Positions 6,801 to 11,746 of a stretch of DNA of 11,746 bases are shown here, in pieces. How positions within the stretch are numbered: the stretch's first letter is position 1; each line of letters opens with the position of its first letter. The DNA comes from Thermoplasmata archaeon (GTDB lineage: Archaea; Thermoplasmatota; Thermoplasmata; Lutacidiplasmatales; UBA184). Where the stretch lies: assembly GCA_030042955.1 (NCBI GenBank), contig JASHYQ010000176.1, positions 1 to 11,746 on the forward strand, given 5' to 3'. The notes under the pieces were generated by a model. That model was not told where the DNA came from and searched no databases. It saw only the letters and a program-made list of their open reading frames with translations. The translations under genes and the position numbers were made by a program.

Positions 6801-7034
6801 CTAGGCGGGGCCACCCTCGGTCTTCTCCCGCTCTAGAAGAACGAAGTAGGCAAGGTTGTTGGGGCGGTATCCGAAGGCGAAACCCGCCGGCGCGTAGCGC
6901 ACTTCGAACGACCTCACCACCCACCCGCTCCGGGCGAGCTCGTTGAGGCTCTTCTCGAGGCGGTCGCGGGTGGCCTCACCCGCCCACGAAGGCTGCGCCG
7001 GCTCCAGCTCCCTTAGTACCCGATACTCCTTCAT
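6801..7034 (-). CDS. small DUF4177-like protein
   Basis: The protein has 77 residues from ATG 7034. It opens with MKEYRVLREL, has a central amphipathic helix (RDRLEKSLNELARSGWVVRSFEV) and ends with a strand (LAYFVLLEREK). The layout of a short strand, a helix with 'LNELGxxGWE/V' and a closing strand with an ERE/KRE end is that of the DUF4177 group of small proteins with no known function. The frame extends 33 codons upstream of this Met, but that part is polar, unlike the family, and belongs to the overlap with the preceding ORF. The ATG forms an ATGA with the TGA of that ORF (7033-7031). Confidence 0.6.
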   Translation of the reverse strand: MKEYRVLRELEPAQPSWAGEATRDRLEKSLNELARSGWVVRSFEVRYAPAGFAFGYRPNNLAYFVLLEREKTEGGPA

Positions 7035-7342
7035 TCCGCTGTGCTCCCTCTCCCGGGTCGAGCCAAGCGTCGTCTCGCCTTGTTGGGTCGAGTTCGCTGC
7101 GGGGTCTTGATGCTTCCGAGGAGGCGTGGGCAAACTCCGGGGTCGGACCGTGGGTCGCCCGAGGTCGGCGCTCCCCTCTCGGTTCCACTTCCGGACCAGG
7201 CCGTCCGAGCATTCATGTTCCGATGCACCTCCGCGGCGGCACTACGGGCCGGTTTGCTCGGCTCATGCCGGTGGTCCCGAATGGACCAGAAACCTACGGT
7301 CTTCCCCCCGAAGGCCGCTACGTCCCGTGAGAAGGTGGTCAC
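7031..7342 (-). CDS. possible hypothetical protein fitted between two 4-nt overlaps
   Basis: This is a 103-residue frame whose GTG (7342-7340) overlaps the zinc-ribbon stop as GTGA and whose TGA (7033-7031) overlaps the next ATG as ATGA. It exactly fills the gap between two supported genes. The first 45 residues look moderately protein-like (for example FSRDVAAFGGKTVGFWSIRD) with about 78 percent G/C at third positions. The C-terminal half is Arg/Pro/Ser-rich and less convincing. No motif is recognised. The double overlap argues for a real gene in an operon. The GC-rich background and lack of any family argue for chance. Confidence 0.35.
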   Translation of the reverse strand: MTTFSRDVAAFGGKTVGFWSIRDHRHEPSKPARSAAAEVHRNMNARTAWSGSGTERGAPTSGDPRSDPGVCPRLLGSIKTPQRTRPNKARRRLARPGRGSTAE

Positions 7343-8124
7343 TCGCCTGGCGGGCGCCGCCGGCGCCGGTTCCGTCTCAACTCGTCAGACGTCGAACGAT
7401 CCTCATCCTCCCGTCGGGCGGAGGGCCGAGGGCCACCGTAACGCCGACCCCCGCCTCGCTCGTCTGCGCGCCGCCAGCGGCCGGGTCCGCGTGGCCGGAC
7501 ACCGCCGGGCCGCCCTCTCCCGCCTTCTCGGTAGCCCCGCCAGCCTGGGCCCTGGTCCCCCCGGCGCACCGGCAGGACGAACCGATTGCCACAGCTCCCG
7601 CACGAGCCGGTCACCCTGCCCTGGGCGTCGGTGGAGAACGAAAGGGGCCCCCCGCATTCGCGGCAAGGTCGCGCGCGGGCCGCGGGGAACTCGCGCCGGT
7701 CCTCGTCGAAGCGCCTCGCCGGTCCTGGGCGCGCCCTGGACTCGGGATGCTGGGAAGCGACTCGGTAGATGAGGGCGGAGTCGCAGGATGTGCACGAGGC
7801 CTCGACCGTCGCTTCGGACCAGGAGCGGATGGCCAGCGGCTCCCCACACGACGGACACGGAGGGCCCGTCCTGCCTTCCGGACGGCCACCCGAACGTCGC
7901 TCCGAGGGTTCCTTCCCTAGGGAGGTCCCCGAAGGAGCCGGCGGAACGCCGGGCACCTCGCTACCCGAGACCGACGGCTCTCGCAGGATCGTGAAGGTCT
8001 CGCCGCAGGCCGAGCACCTTCCGCGCAGCGCGGCGATGTCCTGGCTGGCGAAGTCGGTCGACGAGCCGCACCTGGGACATGAGCTGCTCAAGGCGTTCCC
8101 GGGGACCAGTATCCTCGCTCCCAC
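7339..8124 (-). CDS. triple zinc-ribbon protein with Arg/Gly-rich tail
   Basis: The protein has 261 residues from GTG 8124. Three zinc ribbons are visible as CxxC pairs: C16/C19 with C37/C40, C90/C93 with C111/C114, and C154/C157 with C175/C178. In each, the second pair follows 17 residues after the first, which is the spacing of a compact rubredoxin-like knuckle set. Linkers between them are Pro/Ser/Gly-rich. Residues from about 187 to the end are a low-complexity Arg/Gly tract with RGG-like steps and a final run of Arg. Zinc ribbons with basic tails commonly bind nucleic acid, so an RNA- or DNA-binding role is a reasonable inference, but no specific family is recognised. The likely start is GTG 8124, because the ATG at 8126 is in a different frame. 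It heads the minus-strand gene series. Confidence 0.75.
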   Translation of the reverse strand: MGARILVPGNALSSSCPRCGSSTDFASQDIAALRGRCSACGETFTILREPSVSGSEVPGVPPAPSGTSLGKEPSERRSGGRPEGRTGPPCPSCGEPLAIRSWSEATVEASCTSCDSALIYRVASQHPESRARPGPARRFDEDRREFPAARARPCRECGGPLSFSTDAQGRVTGSCGSCGNRFVLPVRRGDQGPGWRGYREGGRGRPGGVRPRGPGRWRRADERGGGRRYGGPRPSARREDEDRSTSDELRRNRRRRRPPGE

Positions 8125-8128
8125 ATTA

Positions 8129-8153
8129 GGGAACCTAGGGGACCCCAGGTCCC
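8129..8153. repeat. near-palindrome at the start of the zinc-ribbon gene
   Basis: The 25 nt consist of outer arms GGGAACCT and AGGTCCC (complementary apart from one bulged A) around an inner GGGG-A-CCCC. It ends 5 nt before the GTG at 8124. The centre leaves almost no loop for the inner arms, so a two-fold-symmetric protein site is as likely as an RNA hairpin. Confidence 0.45.
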
Positions 8154-8234
8154 ATCGATGTCGTCCGCCCCCAGAGCGATCCCCGGGAGAGCTGGACTCC
8201 GCGCTTTGAACGCGGCGACCGCAAGATCCGGGAG

Positions 8235-8265
8235 CAAGGGGCGGGTTACACCCGTGAGGGCGTGC
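8235..8265 (-). repeat. 31-nt repeated element, copy 1
   Basis: On the plus strand the blocks CAAGGGG, GGGTTAC, CCCGT and GCGTGC appear in order and are shared with 10443-10473 (25 of 31 positions identical). The centre can form CGGG-TTACA-CCCG. Strand is given as minus because in that orientation both copies lie upstream of a gene start, here about 110 nt before the zinc-ribbon GTG. It is also about 90 nt before the plus-strand cyclodeaminase ATG. Confidence 0.5.
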
Positions 8266-8343
8266 CTGAAGTCCTGAGTTCGGGCGCCCCCGACCCGACT
8301 CGCGAACGGCAACCGAGTAGTACGTTCGTTGCCGTCAGCCCCA

Positions 8344-8350
8344 GGAGAGG
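8344..8350 (+). promoter_or_regulatory. Shine-Dalgarno GGAGAGG that sets the cyclodeaminase start
   Basis: GGAGAGG ends 4 nt before the ATG at 8355. It selects this Met over the in-frame ATG at 8262, whose extra 31 residues lie outside the conserved family region. Confidence 0.6.
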
Positions 8351-8354
8351 CGGC

Positions 8355-9317
8355 ATGACTCGGATTCTCGTCGACGATGAGCTGCGAGATCTCATCGACC
8401 TTCCAAGGGTAGTTTCACGGATTGAACAGGGGTATCAAGCCGACGGCCGCGGACAGGTGGTCCCCCTCCCTCGTACTCGCACCGACACTCAAGGCACAAC
8501 CCTCGCTTGGATGGGGGCCGCGATTCCAACATCGGGCCTCTTGGCGTTCCGCTCGTATCTGTACGGTTCCGATGGTCACGACCGCGGCGACCAGCTAGTG
8601 GCGCTCTACGGCCACAAGGAGATGGAACTTCGTGCCGTGTTCCTGGGTCGACTCGTGGGAAACCTCCGCACCGGGGCGGCGCTTGCGGCAGCCCTCCATC
8701 TCATCCAACCGTCCCTCCACGACGTCGGTATCATCGGGACCGGTTATCAAGCCCGGAACGCGTTGGCATGCGTGGCGGCCGTGTTCCCTCGCCCTCGAGT
8801 CGTCGCATGGAGCCCGAGCCGTGAGCATAGGACCTCGTTCGGGACGTGGGCGCGCTCGTCCCTAGGACTTGAGGTCGTCCTCGCCGGGGGAACGGAAGAT
8901 CTCCTGGCTCAGACCTCCAACGTGGTGCTCGTCACGACGTCGGAGTCACCAGTTGTTACCGGGCCGATGCTTCGTGAGCCGAAGTTGCTACTGAGTATCA
9001 GTGGCTACCGTCGGCCCGAAATCGATACCCCGATCTTGGACGGGGCTCGTCAGGTGTGGACGGACAGCGTCGTCCAAGCCAGCGGTCCCGGAACTCTCTT
9101 TGAGGGAGCAGAACGAAGGTCCAAGCTTCGTCCCCTCATGCAGGGAGTCCTCGACGGGAGCATTCGCAACGAACATTCTACGCGAATCGTCCTCAATACC
9201 GGCGCGGCTTGGGAGGAAGTTGTAACCGCTCAGCTCCTCTACGAGCTGGCCACCGACCGGAAAGTCGGCCAAGAGATCGTTCTGCCTGCCGAATCTACTC
9301 AGACCATGGTCTTCTGA
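8355..9317 (+). CDS. ornithine cyclodeaminase / mu-crystallin family NAD(P)-binding protein
   Basis: The protein has 320 residues, the normal length for the family. The N-terminal segment ILVDDELRDLIDLPRVVSRI is the usual opening. The substrate-domain motif NLRTGA (103-108) precedes the Rossmann motif VGIIGTGYQA (GxGxxA at 128-133). SPVVTGPML, ISGYRRPEIDTPIL and VWTDS (D237) follow in family order, and the C-terminus returns to the dimer/substrate domain (NTGAAWEEVVTAQLLYELA). Known members act as ornithine cyclodeaminase, archaeal alanine dehydrogenase, pyrroline-2-carboxylate or ketimine reductase, or lysine cyclodeaminase; the substrate cannot be assigned. At the position where many members have a carboxylate-binding Lys ('GxK'), this one has R66 (LLAFRSYLY). 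Third positions carry more A/T than in the heme operon. It is convergent with the HAD gene. Confidence 0.85.
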   Translation: MTRILVDDELRDLIDLPRVVSRIEQGYQADGRGQVVPLPRTRTDTQGTTLAWMGAAIPTSGLLAFRSYLYGSDGHDRGDQLVALYGHKEMELRAVFLGRLVGNLRTGAALAAALHLIQPSLHDVGIIGTGYQARNALACVAAVFPRPRVVAWSPSREHRTSFGTWARSSLGLEVVLAGGTEDLLAQTSNVVLVTTSESPVVTGPMLREPKLLLSISGYRRPEIDTPILDGARQVWTDSVVQASGPGTLFEGAERRSKLRPLMQGVLDGSIRNEHSTRIVLNTGAAWEEVVTAQLLYELATDRKVGQEIVLPAESTQTMVF

Positions 9318-9527
9318 ATCCTTCGAGCGGCGGCCGCGTCGAAACCAAGCGATTCGCTCACACCCCGAGGGGCGACCTCGAGCCGGAGGCTTGGAACCCG
9401 GGGGGGGAGTTTGAGCACGCTCCAAAGGAGGGCCTCGCGTTCGTAAGGGGTGCCTTCCTCTCGCCCTACGTCCGGAGGCCTTCCCTCTGACTCGCTCGGG
9501 CTCGCGTACAGCCTCGAGGTCGGTCCA

Positions 9528-10268
9528 TCACGAAGGTGGTCCGCCCGTTCCGACTACCGCGAGACCCCGTTCGATTCGTCGCACGCACGTCGCGACCTCG
9601 AGGAGCGAAGTGATCTCGATAGGTTCCTTTCCAGGTCCGGACCCTTCCCGATTGACCCAGACTCCGTACAGGCCAGCGGATTGGGCGGCCCTCGCGTCGG
9701 TGTCGACCTTGTTGCCAACGTACATCGCTTCGGCCGGTTCCACACCCATCCTTCGCACCGCACGGAGGAAGATCTCCGGGTCTGGTTTCTCCACGCCCTC
9801 CGTTCCCGAGGAGACGATACGGTCGAAGTAGGCGAGGATATCGACTTGGTTCAGAACGAGACGTACCCGCGCCTCGCTATGGGAGTTCGAGATGACCCCG
9901 AGCGGTCGGTGATCTTGACGCAGTTGGTCGAGGCAGCGACGCGCGTCGGAGTAAAGGCGCACCGGAGCGGACCCCTCCTTGCCAGCGGCGACAAATTCGG
10001 CCGCGGCGCTCCCAGGAACGTCCTTTTGGGTCGCGCGCGACAGCGTCCGTCGCCAGAAATCGATTGTCGCCGCCCCCCGGTCCGGCGAGCGGGGCTCTGC
10101 ATCGATTTCCGTCAGGACCTCCACGTACGCGTCCCCGAGGTCGTCGGGGTCGACGTCTAGGTGGAGCCGGCGCGCCTGTTCTGTCCATCCGGCTATGTTC
10201 GGCTCGTACACGAGGGTGCCCCCGACGTCGAAGAGGACCGCGCGAATCCGAGGCCGGAGGCGGGGCAT
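9528..10268 (-). CDS. HAD-superfamily hydrolase (probable phosphatase)
   Basis: The protein has 246 residues from ATG 10268. Motif I is LFDVGGTL with nucleophile D14. The second motif I position, usually Asp, is Gly (G16), as in some archaeal and bacterial HAD groups. Motif II is VISNSH (S127, N128), motif III is K161 in EKPDPEIF, and motif IV is YVGNKVDTD, with N186 where GD is usual and acids D189 and D191. A helical C1-type cap lies between motifs I and II (about residues 25-105). The layout is that of phosphoglycolate-phosphatase-like or haloacid-type enzymes. The replaced Asp residues leave the transferase/phosphatase chemistry uncertain. An in-frame GTG at 10283 is an alternative start; ATG 10268 is preferred since it begins just before strand 1. 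It is transcribed toward the cyclodeaminase gene, and no functional link is evident. Confidence 0.85.
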   Translation of the reverse strand: MPRLRPRIRAVLFDVGGTLVYEPNIAGWTEQARRLHLDVDPDDLGDAYVEVLTEIDAEPRSPDRGAATIDFWRRTLSRATQKDVPGSAAAEFVAAGKEGSAPVRLYSDARRCLDQLRQDHRPLGVISNSHSEARVRLVLNQVDILAYFDRIVSSGTEGVEKPDPEIFLRAVRRMGVEPAEAMYVGNKVDTDARAAQSAGLYGVWVNREGSGPGKEPIEITSLLEVATCVRRIERGLAVVGTGGPPS

Positions 10269-10390
10269 GACCGTGCGACCCACCTCGCCACTACATCATC
10301 ACGGTCGGTCGGATCTTGATAGGTCCCGAAAGGGTGTAGATGACTCCCCCGAAACCGGAATGAGCCGGTACCTCCCCTCGAGACGAGGAC

Positions 10391-10402
10391 AAGGGGCCCC
10401 TT
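10391..10402. repeat. 12-nt perfect palindrome upstream of the HAD gene
   Basis: AAGGGGCCCCTT is self-complementary. It lies about 125 nt before the HAD start and about 40 nt from copy 2 of the 31-nt element. It could be a dimeric regulator site, but a palindrome of this length can also arise by chance in GC-rich DNA. Confidence 0.35.
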
Positions 10403-10442
10403 ACTCACTAACAGGGTGGTCGAAAGGCATCGGTTAGGTCCA

Positions 10443-10473
10443 CAAGGGGTGGGTTACCCCCGTAGAAGCGTGC
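10443..10473 (-). repeat. 31-nt repeated element, copy 2
   Basis: It shares CAAGGGG, GGGTTAC, CCCGT and GCGTGC with 8235-8265 in the same order and spacing. The central stem becomes TGGG-TTACC-CCCG, in which the outer C-G pair of copy 1 is replaced by a U-G wobble, so the stem is kept as RNA. In minus orientation it lies about 50 nt after the stop of the polytopic membrane gene and about 175 nt before the HAD start. Confidence 0.5.
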
Positions 10474-10521
10474 GCGGAACCCTCATTCTATCTCTCCACG
10501 CCTCCGATGGAAAAGATGACG

Positions 10522-11745
10522 TCACTGCGACTCCTCCGTCGTACCGCCTGGCGCCTGCGAACGTGCCTTCCAGCCTATCAATCCATAACCGGCGGTTAGC
10601 AGGAACGTTAGTCCGATCAACACGACTCCGGCCAGGGCCACGTAGCCGCCGGTGTACGCGCCCGTCTGCAGGTAGTCCGTGAGGCCGCCCAAAATGAGAA
10701 GAACACCCGCGAGTGCCGTCCAGCCTATCCGCATCATCTGCCCAGAATTCCGATCGGTATCGACGAGGTTCTCCGCAACCAGTACGACCATGATCAACGC
10801 AAAGCACAGCCAGAACGCGATGAAGAGACGAATCCAGGCCTCCGGCGGAGGGCCGATGAGTTCTCCGTTCGGCGGCTCGGCCAGAGCTGTCACGGTGACA
10901 AAGGTGATGAACGCCACGAGGGGAGTAATCCTCAACGGAACGCCCGAGGAGAGCCCCCATCCCTGCACGCGCTTGCTACCGATGGCGAGAGCGATCAGCA
11001 CGAAGGAGCAGCCGAGAACCATGAAAACGGCATTGACCCCGTCGTCCACTCCGAGAAAGCTCGGAACGAACGGGAACGATGAGACCCAGGTAGGGAGGGT
11101 GTTGGAAAATGCCCCCACCCCTTCAATGAGGGCCAAGCCCACTTGGAATAGCAAGCCGAGGCACATCATCACGAAACCGGTTCGCGCCAAGTTCTTCGTC
11201 CATCCCGTGAGCCCGTAGTAGCCGAATCGGATCGCTACGAGCGTGATCATTCCTACCGGGACGGTCGAGATCATGAGGTAGGCGTGATTCTCGATCACGC
11301 TGGTCTCGAGGGCGCTAAACGGTACTCCAATCTGCGCGGCATAATCACTGAAGATGCTGAAGGGGTCTCCGAACCCCACCATGGTGCCGGCGATGTGCCC
11401 CAGGAGGGCCGCGAGTAGCAAGGCACCGGCGCACAGTCCGATCGTGACGAAGGGCATCGTTCGGCTCCTCTCGGCACCGGCACGCCAGAGTTCCAGCATC
11501 CCCCAGAGAATCAGGACCACAATCTCGTCGAGCGCCAGGAACGCGGTAACCTGGACCCACAACCCGGCGGTGACGTTCCACGCAGGTTGGCTGTTGAATA
11601 TGGCGCCGACGGGCGATAGTATGCCGGCAATCAGCGCCCCGATCAGGACTCCCTGTCGAACATGCAGCGAAGGCAGTGCCAGCAGAGCGACCGCTGCTAG
11701 CCCGGCGAGCGCCATCAGCCCCGCGTTGAGACCGTGAAGGTACAT
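10522..11745 (-). CDS. polytopic membrane protein with about 11 helices, possibly 5'-truncated by the window
   Basis: At least 407 residues are visible. The ATG at 11745 is one base from the window edge, so it may be the true start or an internal Met. Hydrophobic helices lie near residues 8-27, 30-50, 58-83, 97-122, 145-172, 180-208, 236-258, 272-290, 304-327, 338-357 and 366-392, ending in a short polar tail. His residues near helices (H4, H28, H117 in LLGHIAG, H144 in ENHAYLM) and buried acids (LALDEIVVLIL) are notable. H117 and H144 could be heme or metal ligands of a cytochrome-type membrane protein, but I recognise no family and this is speculation. The loop at about 118-143 is long and contains VGFGDPFSIFSDYAAQ. 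Third positions are less GC-rich than in the heme operon. Confidence 0.75.
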   Translation of the reverse strand: MYLHGLNAGLMALAGLAAVALLALPSLHVRQGVLIGALIAGILSPVGAIFNSQPAWNVTAGLWVQVTAFLALDEIVVLILWGMLELWRAGAERSRTMPFVTIGLCAGALLLAALLGHIAGTMVGFGDPFSIFSDYAAQIGVPFSALETSVIENHAYLMISTVPVGMITLVAIRFGYYGLTGWTKNLARTGFVMMCLGLLFQVGLALIEGVGAFSNTLPTWVSSFPFVPSFLGVDDGVNAVFMVLGCSFVLIALAIGSKRVQGWGLSSGVPLRITPLVAFITFVTVTALAEPPNGELIGPPPEAWIRLFIAFWLCFALIMVVLVAENLVDTDRNSGQMMRIGWTALAGVLLILGGLTDYLQTGAYTGGYVALAGVVLIGLTFLLTAGYGLIGWKARSQAPGGTTEESQ

Positions 11746-11746
11746 C

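Noticed and set aside
8199..8215. Hairpin CCGCG-CTTTGAA-CGCGG, the exact shape of a tRNA anticodon arm (UUG) on plus or a T-arm (TTCAAAG) on minus
   Set aside because: On neither strand do the D-arm, the other arms and a 7-bp acceptor fall at tRNA spacing. The best acceptor partner on the minus strand has a mismatch and no D-arm follows it.
9400..9407. Run of eight G in the cyclodeaminase-HAD gap
   Set aside because: It lies in a short convergent intergenic gap in GC-rich DNA and interrupts no gene; not treated as a feature.
9450..10160. Plus-strand ORF of 236 codons antisense to the HAD gene
   Set aside because: All HAD motifs are on the minus strand; this frame is its shadow.
8235..10473. 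The two 31-nt elements as attachment repeats of a mobile segment
   Set aside because: No integrase, transposase or target duplication is present, the copies differ at 6 of 31 positions, and the genes between them look like ordinary metabolic genes.
10679..11218. Plus-strand ORF antisense to the polytopic membrane protein
   Set aside because: It is Thr/Pro/Lys-rich without motif and mirrors the hydrophobic minus-strand coding.

Overview
The window is GC-rich DNA that most resembles an uncultivated archaeon of the Thermoplasmata type. This is an inference from several small archaeal-looking proteins, 4-nt ATGA/GTGA gene overlaps, GTG starts, a likely leaderless gene and C-terminal or N-terminal membrane-anchored surface proteins. 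No rRNA, tRNA, CRISPR array, transposase or integrase was found, and the taxonomic call is only moderately secure.

Positions 361-3961 (+) hold the clearest unit: three translationally coupled genes for late heme synthesis. They are a radical SAM/SPASM protein, a ferrochelatase and a HemY/CgoX-type porphyrinogen oxidase, each overlapping the next by 4 nt. No HemQ is visible. The order suggests porphyrinogen oxidation, iron insertion and a radical-SAM step on the porphyrin side chains, which would be a mixed heme route. Two tandem inverted repeats follow the operon (3992-4078), and then the tail of a small membrane protein that has no usable start codon (4080-4301).

Positions 4302-8126 hold an SRPBCC-fold gene (+, 4702-5181), then a series of minus-strand genes. 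Read in the direction of transcription these are a triple zinc-ribbon protein with an Arg/Gly-rich tail (8124-7339), a possible small ORF fitted between two 4-nt overlaps (7342-7031), a small DUF4177-like protein (7034-6801), a conserved-looking hypothetical protein (6659-6249) and a small N-terminally anchored surface protein (5834-5364).

Positions 8127-11746 hold an ornithine cyclodeaminase/mu-crystallin family gene (+, 8355-9317), a convergent HAD-family hydrolase (-, 10268-9528) and a large polytopic membrane protein (-, 11745-10522) that reaches the window edge. A 31-nt imperfect repeat with a conserved small stem occurs twice, at 8235-8265 and 10443-10473. In minus orientation each copy lies upstream of a gene start.

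The heme operon has almost exclusively G/C third codon positions. The SRPBCC, cyclodeaminase and polytopic-membrane genes use noticeably more A/T there, which may reflect different histories or expression classes.
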